A DNA stretch of 32,215 nucleotides from Alphaproteobacteria bacterium (GTDB taxonomy: Bacteria; Pseudomonadota; Alphaproteobacteria; UBA9219; RGZA01). Below, piece by piece: positions 18,918 through 28,486 of the stretch. The stretch is from the NCBI GenBank assembly GCA_010031785.1, contig RGZA01000009.1, positions 1 through 32,215 of the forward strand, written 5' to 3'. The notes under the pieces are model-generated. The model worked only from the letters and a program-made list of their open reading frames with translations, was not told the DNA's origin and did not search any database. The translations under genes were made by a program, and so were the position numbers. Each line of letters starts with the position of its first letter. The stretch's first letter is position 1.

Positions 18918-19316
18918 TCACGTACATTCCCGCGTAAGCGGGAATCCATCTTCTTATATGATGATAGGAAATGTCGGATAGGGTTTTTGTTTACATCATA
19001 ACGAATAAAGCGAATGGCACTCTTTATATCGGTCAGACAAATGATCTTGCTCGCAGAATGATGGAACATAAAAATGGATTATTTCAAGGATTTTCAAAAC
19101 GGTATGGCTTAAAAAAGCTTGTATATTATGAAATCTATGATAATCCAATGGAAGGTTTTGCGCGTGAGCGAGCAATGAAAAAATGGAACCGCAGTTGGAA
19201 AATACAGGCGATTATTTCAATGAACATGGTCTGGCGCGATTTAACCGATGATTTGAATAAATAATAATCTTTACCACGGTAAAGATGGATTCCCGCTTAC
19301 GCGGGAATGTACGTGA
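18918..19316. mobile_element. Candidate GIY-YIG nuclease cassette bounded by perfect 35-bp inverted repeats
   Basis: Left tcacgtacattcccgcgtaagcgggaatccatctt (18918-18952) is the exact reverse complement of right aagatggattcccgcttacgcgggaatgtacgtga (19282-19316); a GIY-YIG ORF fills the interior. Confidence 0.7.
18971..19264 (+). CDS. GIY-YIG nuclease family protein (UPF0213-like)
   Basis: FVYIITNKANGTLYIGQTNDLARRMMEHKNGLFQGFSKRYGLKKLVYYEIYDNPMEGFARERAMKKWNRSWKIQAI. Confidence 0.92.
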   Translation: MSDRVFVYIITNKANGTLYIGQTNDLARRMMEHKNGLFQGFSKRYGLKKLVYYEIYDNPMEGFARERAMKKWNRSWKIQAIISMNMVWRDLTDDLNK

Positions 19317-19348
19317 TGGTTTGTTTTCTTATTTAAATGGGTACCTCA

Positions 19349-20452
19349 ATGTCAAAAGCACACAACATCCTTATTCTTCCCGGCGATGGCATTGGCCCCG
19401 AAGTGATGGAGCCGATTAAAAAGCTCATCACCTATTTCAACAGCAAGGGCGCAACGTTTGAAACAAGCGAAGATGTTGTGGGCGGTGCTGGTTACGATAA
19501 ATACGGAACCTCACTTGATGACTCCACGCTCGCAAAAGCAAAAGCAGCAGATGTTGTGATGCTTGGCGCCGTTGGTGGCCCAAAATGGGATAAGGTCGAT
19601 TACGCAAAGCGCCCTGAAGCCGCCTTGCTCAAACTACGCAAAGAACTCGACCTGTTTGCTAACTTGCGCCCCGCCATCGTGTTTGATGCGCTGATTGATG
19701 CAAGCTCACTCAAGCCCGAATATGTGCGCGGCCTTGATATCATGATCGTGCGCGAACTATGCGGCGGTGTTTATTTTGGTGAACCACGCGGTATTTTTGA
19801 TCTGGGCAATGGCCAACGCAAAGGGGTGAATACCCAAGTTTACACCACATCTGAAATCCACCGTGTTGCACGCGTGGCGTTTGAATTGGCGCGTAAACGC
19901 GGTAACAAGGTCTGCTCCTGTGAAAAGGGCAATGTGATGGAATCTGGCCGCCTATGGCGCGAAGAAGTCACCGCATTGCATGCCGCAGAATATAAAGATG
20001 TTGAACTAAGCCACATGTATGCCGACGCCGCCGCGATGGTGTTGCTGCGCAATCCAAAATCCTTCGATGTGATTGTAACCGATAATCTGTTCGGTGATAT
20101 TCTATCCGATGAAGCATCGATGCTGACCGGTTCGCTTGGCATGTTACCATCCGCCAGCCTTGGCGCGCCGGATGCAAACGGCAAACAAAGCGCAATGTAT
20201 GAACCGATCCATGGCAGCGCGCCCGATATTGCAGGGCAGGATAAAGCCAATCCGCTCGCAACAATCCTGAGCTTTGCAATGGCGCTCAAATATTCCTTCA
20301 ATATGCCAAAGGAATGCGCAGCATTGGAACGCGCAGTATCATCGGTTCTGGAAGCAAACATCCGCACCGGCGATATCGCAGCAGCAGGCGTAAAGCCTGT
20401 GGGTACCCAAGCGATGGGCGATGCGGTGCTCAAGGCGCTGATTGCAGGATAA
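19349..20452 (+). CDS. leuB: 3-isopropylmalate dehydrogenase
   Basis: [97 protein letters not shown]. Confidence 0.97.
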   Translation: MSKAHNILILPGDGIGPEVMEPIKKLITYFNSKGATFETSEDVVGGAGYDKYGTSLDDSTLAKAKAADVVMLGAVGGPKWDKVDYAKRPEAALLKLRKELDLFANLRPAIVFDALIDASSLKPEYVRGLDIMIVRELCGGVYFGEPRGIFDLGNGQRKGVNTQVYTTSEIHRVARVAFELARKRGNKVCSCEKGNVMESGRLWREEVTALHAAEYKDVELSHMYADAAAMVLLRNPKSFDVIVTDNLFGDILSDEASMLTGSLGMLPSASLGAPDANGKQSAMYEPIHGSAPDIAGQDKANPLATILSFAMALKYSFNMPKECAALERAVSSVLEANIRTGDIAAAGVKPVGTQAMGDAVLKALIAG

Positions 20453-20487
20453 ACATAATAGAGTTCTGCACAGAGCCTACCAAAGCC

Positions 20488-20663
20488 GCGTCATTGCGAT
20501 GAGCCGTTTATGGCGACGAAGCAATCCATCTTATTTTATTCCATGACATCCACTATGGATCGCCTCCTCCGTTGCCCAAGAGAGCTATGGAGGACTTGTT
20601 CCATGACCCTTGCGTAGCTTTAGCGAAGCAGGGACGCACCCTAAAGGGTGCTCGCGATGACGC
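20488..20663. repeat. Palindromic element with GCGTCATTGCGATGAGC...GCTCGCGATGACGC termini
   Basis: Complementary termini; interior gacgaagcaatccatc / ggatcgcctcctccg and gcaccctaaagggtgc hairpins. Confidence 0.7.
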
Positions 20664-20713
20664 CTCCATAATATTTTTATTATGGTTAAAAACCATTCAC
20701 TATGAATCCTGTT

Positions 20714-20797
20714 GTTTTAATTACAAAACGATATTTGTGTTTCAAAATCCGTTCCGGCTAGTTTCATAAAATTTTAAATAAATGAAAGTAATGTAAT
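20714..20797 (+). promoter_or_regulatory. Putative regulatory block, copy A
   Basis: gttttaattacaaaacgat (20714-20732), 29-bp gap, tttcataaaattttaaataaatgaaagtaatgtaat (from 20762). Both blocks recur with identical spacing upstream of 21548. Confidence 0.65.
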
Positions 20798-20830
20798 TCT
20801 ATATTTATAGAACTTTTTGGATGGCACATT

Positions 20831-21355
20831 ATGGTAGCTAGGTACCAACCTTATTCTCCCGAAACTGCCGAGGGAACGGCGTTTTTCAAATGTGTACGCG
20901 CGCCCTTTTTAGCAGAATTAGTGGATAGCAATGGGCAAACCACCGATACCATGAGGGAATTTGCCGCGCGCATGGAAAAAGAAGTTGGAAGCGAAGGACC
21001 TGACGCACAAAGAGCCTGGGCTGAGTCAGTGATTAACCGCTGCATCGCGCGTAAACATACTCTGGCTTACGAACTAAGTAATCATGAAAATTATGCCTAT
21101 TGGCCGAAGCACCAGTCACAACCAGGTTTGTCTGATAACCAAGGCTTCATGAACATTATTTTAACGGTAATAAAACAAGGCACCAATCTAAGTAACAATG
21201 CAACGGGGAACGCTTCTGGAAATGTCGGATTTGGCGGTGGCTACCAGACAAGTACACATGGTAGCGAACGTTTCGGTGTGGAGCTCGCGGATACAGGCTG
21301 GATGCAGAAAAAATATTCAGAAATGCAAAGGCAATATTTAGCAAGATTATCATAA
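20831..21355 (+). CDS. Hypothetical protein, paralog 1 (possible hydrolase-like domain)
   Basis: Shares EVGSxGxxAQxAWxExxxNRxxAR...GTNxxNxATGNASGxVGFGGGxQ...ERFGVE with ORF 22312-23337. Confidence 0.75.
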   Translation: MVARYQPYSPETAEGTAFFKCVRAPFLAELVDSNGQTTDTMREFAARMEKEVGSEGPDAQRAWAESVINRCIARKHTLAYELSNHENYAYWPKHQSQPGLSDNQGFMNIILTVIKQGTNLSNNATGNASGNVGFGGGYQTSTHGSERFGVELADTGWMQKKYSEMQRQYLARLS

Positions 21356-21434
21356 CAGCTTAATTGATGACACGCCCTAAACATCCTCAGAAAATTTTTC
21401 TCAGAATTAAAATCCATTTACCATGAATCATGCC

Positions 21435-21518
21435 GTTTTAATTACAAAACGATTCAGGCCCAGTCTCATCTTTACGAAGTATTTTCATAAAATTTTAAAC
21501 AAATGAAAGTAATGTAAT
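21435..21518 (+). promoter_or_regulatory. Putative regulatory block, copy B
   Basis: gttttaattacaaaacgat (21435-21453), 29-bp gap, tttcataaaattttaaacaaatgaaagtaatgtaat (from 21483). Confidence 0.65.
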
Positions 21519-21547
21519 CATATCTAGGAAAGGATATTGAGGAAGCT

Positions 21548-22300
21548 ATGAGCAGGACTGTATTTCAACGTGTGAAAGATTTTGTAAGCGGCGCTAGCCC
21601 TCAAAATAATATAGCTAAGGGCTTGTCTGTCGCTGCAGGCAATTTTATAAACAGTTTCACGGCTAAATTTGACCACCTCAGATACGGTTTTGGCAGTAAG
21701 GGACTGAAGGGCTCGGTTGATTGCTCGGGATGGGTAAATCATGTAGTCACAGGAATGATTGCTAAGATATGTGGAGCTGGCAGTGCCATTGGCTCGGGCA
21801 TTAAACGCATCATGAATTGCAGTGCTGCAGAGCAGCTTCGAGGCTTGATAAAAGCGGGATGCGGTATTGCATCATCGTTGATCAAATCGGGTCAGGTAGC
21901 CGTTGGAACCGTAATTGGTGTGTGCCGTTCAAAGATACCTGCCTGGGCAAAGGGCCGTTGGGGTGGTATCTCCCATGTTGGGGTGGTAACCGAAGTGAAT
22001 GGCAAGAAATATATTTCGGAATCCAGTGGCGGTGGCGTTAAGCTTACAGAATATAATACATGGGTTCAAAAAAATGACAGCGGAAAATTATATGCGGCGA
22101 ACCCGTTGCTGCTTGTCAAGGACAATGGCCCCAATTACAGCGGCTATGATGGGCGCAAGAATAATATTGCACAAGTGCGCACGCCTTATCTTGCGCCTGC
22201 AGCTAAATCACACTACGCATCAACGCACACACACGTGACCGCATCTTTAGATAATGCATCCCCGCGCAGTAGATCAGGGAGCCCCTTTCGATATTCATAA
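21548..22300 (+). CDS. NlpC/P60-like (papain-fold) cysteine hydrolase, putative
   Basis: GSVDCSGWVNHVV (Cys block) and GRWGGISHVGVVTEVNGKKYISESS (His block) in NlpC/P60-like order, with a long insertion between them. Confidence 0.6.
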   Translation: MSRTVFQRVKDFVSGASPQNNIAKGLSVAAGNFINSFTAKFDHLRYGFGSKGLKGSVDCSGWVNHVVTGMIAKICGAGSAIGSGIKRIMNCSAAEQLRGLIKAGCGIASSLIKSGQVAVGTVIGVCRSKIPAWAKGRWGGISHVGVVTEVNGKKYISESSGGGVKLTEYNTWVQKNDSGKLYAANPLLLVKDNGPNYSGYDGRKNNIAQVRTPYLAPAAKSHYASTHTHVTASLDNASPRSRSGSPFRYS

Positions 22301-22311
22301 GGTAAAAAGCT

Positions 22312-23337
22312 ATGTTTGTTGATCGATCACAATTTGCCAGTCAACTAAGAAGTCTCGATGTCAGGCTTGCCTTTGCCGGGCGCCTTCACACGGAAGTCGG
22401 CAGCCAGGGGCTGCAGGCGCAAATCGCATGGGTTGAAACGACATTTAATCGTGCGGCTGCGCGTAATCAAAGCTTGATGAAAACTTTGTCCGGGTCCTAT
22501 TTCCCGACCTCTCATCCGGGCCGCTCCGACAATCCGCATTATCATGCCGTCATTTATAAAGTATTTAATGAAGGAACCAATATCACCAATGGCGCCACGG
22601 GCAATGCATCCGGAACAGTCGGATTTGGCGGCGGCCCGCAAATGTATGCCGCGAATGGTGAGCGCTTTGGCGTTGAAGGCGTCGATAAACCCTGGTGGAA
22701 GCGCATATTCCCAACTCTTATGAATACCGCTAGACGCGTAGTTGGTTTTGTTGGCACGATGGTAAAAGATGGGCTGAATTTTATGGCAGGTGGCGATAGC
22801 ACGGGTAATACGTACAGGCCGCAACCCCAACAAGTCTATGGTAATGGCTATCAGGGCGGTTATTATCACCAGCCACAATCACAGCAATATTATGGGAATA
22901 GCTATGGTAGTGCCAATGGCCCGGATAATTATTATCGCTATCCAAGCGAGCAGCCTACCCAAACCTATTCATCGCTCTATCAAACCCACAACCAGCCTTC
23001 TTATTACAATTCGGCGCAGCGTCCGTATTATAATGGGTCATCTGGTGTGGCTACCCAAAATAACGCATTCAGGACATTCCAGCCACAGCCACAGCGCTAT
23101 TATGGGAACACCGATGGTGGGCATAGTTATTACCGCACTCAAAATGAGTGCGCAACGCCACCTGCTTCTTCAGGCGATAGCCGCCCTGCTACCGGATCAG
23201 CGCCGCATTCTTACTATCCGTTGACGCCGACCGCAGCGAAAATGTACAGCACGGGTGCCACGCACCATTATGGAAATAAAGAGAAGTCATTTCCTGCACC
23301 GCAAAAAGAAAAGCCAAACTATCACACATATCACTGA
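22312..23337 (+). CDS. Hypothetical protein, paralog 2, with Tyr/Gln/Asn/Pro-rich C-terminal tail
   Basis: N-terminal ~125 aa align with ORF 20831; C-terminal QPQPQQVYGNGYQGGYYHQPQSQQYYGNSYG... low complexity. Confidence 0.75.
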   Translation: MFVDRSQFASQLRSLDVRLAFAGRLHTEVGSQGLQAQIAWVETTFNRAAARNQSLMKTLSGSYFPTSHPGRSDNPHYHAVIYKVFNEGTNITNGATGNASGTVGFGGGPQMYAANGERFGVEGVDKPWWKRIFPTLMNTARRVVGFVGTMVKDGLNFMAGGDSTGNTYRPQPQQVYGNGYQGGYYHQPQSQQYYGNSYGSANGPDNYYRYPSEQPTQTYSSLYQTHNQPSYYNSAQRPYYNGSSGVATQNNAFRTFQPQPQRYYGNTDGGHSYYRTQNECATPPASSGDSRPATGSAPHSYYPLTPTAAKMYSTGATHHYGNKEKSFPAPQKEKPNYHTYH

Positions 23338-23385
23338 CACCTAACCGCTTGTCAGTATCCGCATAATGCGGTTAAGATTTCCGGC

Positions 23386-24981
23386 ATGCTGATTTATCAA
23401 ATCTATCCCCGCTCGTTCAAGGACAGTAACGCCGATGGTATTGGCGACCTTAAGGGCATTCTTGAAAAGCTCTCCTACATCGTGCGCCTTGGCGTTGATA
23501 CGATCTGGATTTCACCGTTCGTCAAATCCCCGCAAAAAGATTTTGGCTATGATGTCAGCGATTATTGCGATGTTGATCCGCGCTTTGGCACGCTGCAGGA
23601 TTTCAAACAATTATTAAACGAAGCGCACCGGCAAAAACTCAAAGTGATCATGGATCAGGTCTGGTGCCATTGTTCGGACCAGCATCCATGGTTTATTGAA
23701 AGCCGAAGTAATACAAAGAACTCGAAAGCTGACTGGTTCATCTGGGCCGATGCGCGGCCCGATGGCACGCCGCCCAATAATTGGCTGTCCTATTTTGGTG
23801 GTGGCGCATGGGCATGGGATACAACGCGCCAGCAATATTATTTCCACCAGTTTCTGGAAAGCCAGCCCACCTTTAATTTACGCCACCCGGATGTGCGCAA
23901 GGCGATCTTGCAGGTTGGAAAATTCTGGCTTGATATGGGCGTTGACGGCTTCCGGCTTGATGCCATTCATACCGGTTTTGCTGATCCTGCCTTGCGCAAT
24001 AATCCTGCGCGGCCAAAAGGCATGGCGGTTGCACCCGATGTTCCAAAAGATATTCCGCAAGCGCGGCAGTTACGTAGTAATAGCGAAGGTCATAAAGACA
24101 CGCTGATATTTTTAGAAGAATTGCGCAAGCTTACCAACCGCTATGGCGCACTATTGCTCGGCGAAGTGGGCGGTGAAAACCCGCTTGAACGCGCCGCCCT
24201 TTATACCGGTAAAAAGCGCCTGCACATGGCTTATACGTTCAGCCTGCTTAAATCAAAACCCGATGCAGCATCCTTTGCACAAACGGTTGCACAGGCCGAA
24301 GAAACCAAAAATAAGGACAGCCAGTTTTGCTATGCGCTTTCCAACCATGATGTAAAGCGCGTTACCAGCCGTTGGAGCGAGGCAGGCGTCAAACAGGAAT
24401 ATGCAGCGCGCACTGCATTGCTGTTTGGCCTCAGCCTGCCGGGCACCTATTGCATGTATCAGGGCGAGGAGCTTGGCCTGCCCGAAGCCGACGTGCCGTT
24501 TGATAAAATGGTCGATCCGTTCGGGTTAGCATTTTATCCAAAATTCAAAGGACGCGATGGATGCAGAACGCCCATGCCATGGAGCAGAATTGGCAGTAGC
24601 GGTGGTTTCAGTTCTACACGTAATCCATGGCTACCCTTTTGCGAAGACCACCGCGCACTCGCAGTTGATGTTCAGGAACGCAATAAAGCCAGTACCCTTT
24701 ATTTCACGCGCCGCATGATTGCATGGCGCAAAGCACAACCAGCGTTGCAGGGCGATGGGCTGCGCGTTCTTAAAACCAAAGGGGATATCATTGCCTTTGA
24801 ACGGTTTGATAAAAAACAGCGCCTGCTTTTTGTCTTTAATCTGGGCGATACATCCGCCAACTACAAAATTCCTGCCAAGGCCGAACTGTGTGATGAAGCC
24901 AGCATTGGCGTGCAGTGTGTAAAAAACAGCCTCATCCTGCGGGCCATGAGTGGTGCGGTGCTGACGCTAAAGACGCATTAA
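23386..24981 (+). CDS. GH13 alpha-glucosidase / oligo-1,6-glucosidase-like protein
   Basis: LIYQIYPRSFKDSNADGIGDLKGI, GVDTIWISPFVKSPQKDFGYDVSDY, GVDGFRLDAIH, LLGEVGG, ALSNHDVKR. Confidence 0.95.
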   Translation: MLIYQIYPRSFKDSNADGIGDLKGILEKLSYIVRLGVDTIWISPFVKSPQKDFGYDVSDYCDVDPRFGTLQDFKQLLNEAHRQKLKVIMDQVWCHCSDQHPWFIESRSNTKNSKADWFIWADARPDGTPPNNWLSYFGGGAWAWDTTRQQYYFHQFLESQPTFNLRHPDVRKAILQVGKFWLDMGVDGFRLDAIHTGFADPALRNNPARPKGMAVAPDVPKDIPQARQLRSNSEGHKDTLIFLEELRKLTNRYGALLLGEVGGENPLERAALYTGKKRLHMAYTFSLLKSKPDAASFAQTVAQAEETKNKDSQFCYALSNHDVKRVTSRWSEAGVKQEYAARTALLFGLSLPGTYCMYQGEELGLPEADVPFDKMVDPFGLAFYPKFKGRDGCRTPMPWSRIGSSGGFSSTRNPWLPFCEDHRALAVDVQERNKASTLYFTRRMIAWRKAQPALQGDGLRVLKTKGDIIAFERFDKKQRLLFVFNLGDTSANYKIPAKAELCDEASIGVQCVKNSLILRAMSGAVLTLKTH

Positions 24982-25039
24982 CATTACCTTTTCCATTAAT
25001 TTAATTGTATTTACAAAATAAACATGGTAGGGTTGCACA

Positions 25040-25306
25040 ATGGAGTACGAATGGGATGAAGAAAAAAGCCATATTAACTGGCGTAAGCATAAAATTGATT
25101 TTGCTGAAATCGAATGGTTTGACTGGGCGACTGCATTAATTACTGATCGTTCACGTAGCAGTGACAAAGAGTCACGCTTTGCTGCTGTGGGTTATATGAA
25201 TGGCAAACTTTACACCGTAATTTATACATGGCGCGGTAATTGTCAGCGCATCATTAGCTTGCGTCGTTCCAATAAAAATGAGGAGAAAGCGTATGAAAAA
25301 AATTAG
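25040..25306 (+). CDS. brnT: BrnT family toxin (type II toxin-antitoxin)
   Basis: YEWDEEKSHINWRKHKIDFAEIEWFDW...RFAAVGYMNGKLYTVIYTWRGNCQRIISLRRSNKNEEKAYEK is BrnT-like; overlaps the downstream antitoxin. Confidence 0.85.
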   Translation: MEYEWDEEKSHINWRKHKIDFAEIEWFDWATALITDRSRSSDKESRFAAVGYMNGKLYTVIYTWRGNCQRIISLRRSNKNEEKAYEKN

Positions 25307-25574
25307 AACAGAAAAATATGATGATGCACCCTTGACGTCTGCTGAGCTTAAACGTCTTCGTCCTGCGCGCGACGTTGATCCAAAGCTTGTTGCAGCATAT
25401 GAAGCAGGAAAGCTCCGCTATCGGGGCCAGCGCGGCAAACAGAAATCACCGGTTAAATCGCTGATTTCTTTGCGTGTGGATCGTGAGGTGCTCGATTATT
25501 TCCGTAGCAAGGGCAAAGGCTGGCAAAGCTTGATGAATACGGCGCTCAAAGCATTTGCGGATGTGGGACGCTAG
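25293..25574 (+). CDS. brnA: BrnA family antitoxin
   Basis: LISLRVDREVLDYFRSKGKGWQSLMNTALKAF C-terminal BrnA/RHH-like motif, immediately after brnT. Confidence 0.85.
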   Translation: MKKIRTEKYDDAPLTSAELKRLRPARDVDPKLVAAYEAGKLRYRGQRGKQKSPVKSLISLRVDREVLDYFRSKGKGWQSLMNTALKAFADVGR

Positions 25575-25706
25575 TTAATATTTTAAACGAACGTCATAGT
25601 GGTTTATAAAGGCCAATAATCTGGCTTCATTATTCCATTTTTTTTGCAAGCGTTATGCGCTATCAATAGCGCCACAATAACGCTCTAAACCCATAGAAAC
25701 ACATCA

Positions 25707-27440
25707 ATGTCCGTTCCCCTATCCCATATTCGAAATTTCGCCATCATCGCGCATATTGATCACGGCAAATCCACGCTTGCCGATCGCCTGATCGAATTTT
25801 GTGGCGGTATTGAAAAACGCGACATGAAAGAACAGATGCTCGACAGCATGGATATCGAGCGCGAGCGCGGCATTACCATCAAGGCGCAAACCGTGCGTCT
25901 GAACTACAAGGCGCGCAATGGCGAGATGTATCAGCTTAATTTGATGGATACTCCCGGCCACGTCGATTTTGCCTATGAAGTGTCGCGCAGCCTTGCCGCC
26001 TGCGAAGGAAGCATTCTGGTGGTGGATGCAAGCCAAGGTGTTGAAGCGCAAACGCTTGCCAATGTCTATCAGGCCCTTAATAACGGGCATGAGATTATTC
26101 CAGTTTTAAATAAAGTTGATTTGCCCGCCGCCGATGTTGACCGCGTTAAAACACAAATCGAAGATGTGATTGGTCTTGATGCCAGCAACGCGGTGTGTGT
26201 TTCTGCAAAAACCGGTCTCAATATTCAGGATGTTTTAGAAGCGGTGGTGGAGCGTTTACCAGCACCCAAGGGTGAAGCAACCGCGCCCCTTAAAGCATTG
26301 CTGGTCGATAGCTGGTATGATGCGTATCTGGGCGTTGTTATTCTTGTGCGCATTTTCGAAGGCGAGCTTAAGGAAGGCATGAAAGTGCGCTTTATGGCTG
26401 CCAGCGCGACTTATCAGGTGGAGCGCGTTGGTTATTTTACGCCAAAGAAAATCCCTGTGCCTTCATTGCTGCCCGGTGAAATGGGTTATATCACTGCAGG
26501 GATCAAAACCATCGCCGATACCAAGGTTGGCGATACGATTACCGATGAAAAGCGTCAGGCCACCGAAGCACTTCCGGGCTTTAAGCCATCGCTTGTGCTC
26601 AATGATTCCAGTTTCCATTTTGAAGGGGAGACATCGGCGGCACTCGGTCTTGGGTTCCGCTGCGGCTTTTTGGGCCTTCTGCATCTTGAAATTATTCAGG
26701 AACGTCTGGAGCGCGAATTTAATCTTGATCTGATCACAACGGCGCCAAGCGTAGTTTACAAACTGCATATGACCGATGGCAGTTTGCTGGAGATTCATAA
26801 TCCGGTTGATATGCCCGATGTCATGCGCGTTGACCATATTGAAGAGCCATGGATCAAGGCAACCATTCTGGTGCCTGATGAATATCTCGGCTCCATCCTA
26901 AAATTATGTGAAGACCGTCGCGGTGTGCAGGTAGAGCTCACCTATGCGGGTACGCGCGCAATGCTGGTGTACCGCCTGCCGCTTAACGAAGTCGTGTTTG
27001 ATTTCTACGACCGCCTTAAGTCGGTTAGCCGTGGTTATGCCAGCTTTGATTATGCGATGGATGGCTATGAAACCGGCGATCTTGTGAAAATGAGCATTCT
27101 TGTTAATCAGGAACCTGTTGATGCACTCGCGATGATTGTGCATCGCGTTGCTGCTGAAAAACGTGGCCGCGCCTTGTGCGAACGCCTTAAGGATCTTATT
27201 CCAAAACAAATGTTCAAGATCGCAGTGCAGGCAGCGATTGGTGGCAAGATTATTGCGCGTGAAGATATTTCTGCCATGCGTAAAGACGTTACCGCAAAAT
27301 GCTATGGCGGTGATATCAGCCGTAAGAAAAAATTGCTCGAAAAACAAAAAGAGGGCAAGAAGCGCATGCGTCAATTCGGGCAGGTGGAAATTCCACAAAG
27401 CGCCTTCATTGCTGCGCTTAAATATGATGACAATAAATAA
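25707..27440 (+). CDS. lepA: Elongation factor 4 (LepA)
   Basis: [70 protein letters not shown]; in-frame gap after LPGFKPS. Confidence 0.95.
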   Translation: MSVPLSHIRNFAIIAHIDHGKSTLADRLIEFCGGIEKRDMKEQMLDSMDIERERGITIKAQTVRLNYKARNGEMYQLNLMDTPGHVDFAYEVSRSLAACEGSILVVDASQGVEAQTLANVYQALNNGHEIIPVLNKVDLPAADVDRVKTQIEDVIGLDASNAVCVSAKTGLNIQDVLEAVVERLPAPKGEATAPLKALLVDSWYDAYLGVVILVRIFEGELKEGMKVRFMAASATYQVERVGYFTPKKIPVPSLLPGEMGYITAGIKTIADTKVGDTITDEKRQATEALPGFKPSLVLNDSSFHFEGETSAALGLGFRCGFLGLLHLEIIQERLEREFNLDLITTAPSVVYKLHMTDGSLLEIHNPVDMPDVMRVDHIEEPWIKATILVPDEYLGSILKLCEDRRGVQVELTYAGTRAMLVYRLPLNEVVFDFYDRLKSVSRGYASFDYAMDGYETGDLVKMSILVNQEPVDALAMIVHRVAAEKRGRALCERLKDLIPKQMFKIAVQAAIGGKIIAREDISAMRKDVTAKCYGGDISRKKKLLEKQKEGKKRMRQFGQVEIPQSAFIAALKYDDNK

Positions 27441-27527
27441 TGCATCCATATATGTGCATTTTATTGACCAATATGGTTAATGAATAATGGAATTATACCA
27501 TTACTCTCGCCAGATTTCTGATATAGT

Positions 27528-28316
27528 ATGCGAATGAGGATATCGTTTGCCCAGTCATTTGTATCTATCTGCATTCACTGTATGGACCGAAGGGTTAACC
27601 CTGATGCCGTCCATGATCTAAAAGTATACAAGATGTCCAATGCTGGCGCAGCGTTCCCAGTGCCCCTAAAAAATGATGCAGCCCAGAGCAATACACAAGA
27701 AGATTCCCTGCATATCTTGCTCGAGCGCGCCAAGGAAACTCACCAAACCGTACTCTCTGCTTTTTCAGGGCATGAAGATTGCGTTGCCGTGCGCAGCATC
27801 TGGAATGTGGGCAATAAGCCAGTTGCAGAACGCACCGAGCGCGATCGTGCGCGCCATGCCCCTTATAGCGAGCTTGTTGAGCAGGTGCGCAATCTGGAAG
27901 GCTTTGATGAAACGGAGCGCTTGCGTCTGTTAACACAGGCAAAAGTGTTGCAGGATATTAATCACGCCTTTGCCTATGACGATATTCAGACCATTGTGAA
28001 TGAGAATGAACTCAGCATTCTGGCCTATTACGAAGATGTGACGTCAGAGCCATCCTATTTATATCTGTTTGATCCTGCGCAGAATGTATTTTTGCCAACC
28101 ACCTTGCGTCTCAAGGAATTTTCACAGCGTCCTGAATTACTTGCGCATTATGCGCTAAAAGGCCCTGTGAATGTTGCTGCGTTTATTAACAGCAAGGCTG
28201 CACTCTTTACCCGGCGCCGTTATGAAAAAGTCATGCAGGTGATGATGGCCGATGGCTATAGCGTGGAACAGGGTGAGCAAACCATATCGCCTGCTGCTAA
28301 AACTGCGCAACGTTAG
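27528..28316 (+). CDS. Hypothetical protein (start 27528 or ATG 27633)
   Basis: Clean ORF; no family recognised. Confidence 0.65.
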   Translation: MRMRISFAQSFVSICIHCMDRRVNPDAVHDLKVYKMSNAGAAFPVPLKNDAAQSNTQEDSLHILLERAKETHQTVLSAFSGHEDCVAVRSIWNVGNKPVAERTERDRARHAPYSELVEQVRNLEGFDETERLRLLTQAKVLQDINHAFAYDDIQTIVNENELSILAYYEDVTSEPSYLYLFDPAQNVFLPTTLRLKEFSQRPELLAHYALKGPVNVAAFINSKAALFTRRRYEKVMQVMMADGYSVEQGEQTISPAAKTAQR

Positions 28317-28317
28317 A

Positions 28318-28482
28318 GCATTTTTAAATCCAGTGACAGTTACCGCGACAGGTCTGGGACAGTTACTTTTCATTCCTGCTTTTTCCCTATACAGCAAGGG
28401 CAGCGATGAAAAGTAACTGTCCCAGCTTTGGCAAGCCTAGCGCTGGCGGATAGGCGGTAACTGTCACTGGATTTAAAAATGC
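28318..28482. repeat. Nested double inverted repeat (28-bp outer, 20-bp inner)
   Basis: gcatttttaaatccagtgacagttaccg (28318-28345) / exact reverse complement (28455-28482); ctgggacagttacttttcat (28354-28373) / exact reverse complement (28406-28425). Confidence 0.92.
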
Positions 28483-28486
28483 CCTA

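Noticed and set aside
25040-25574. BrnT/BrnA as a novel system
   Set aside because: A recognised type II toxin-antitoxin pair in the usual order; ordinary.
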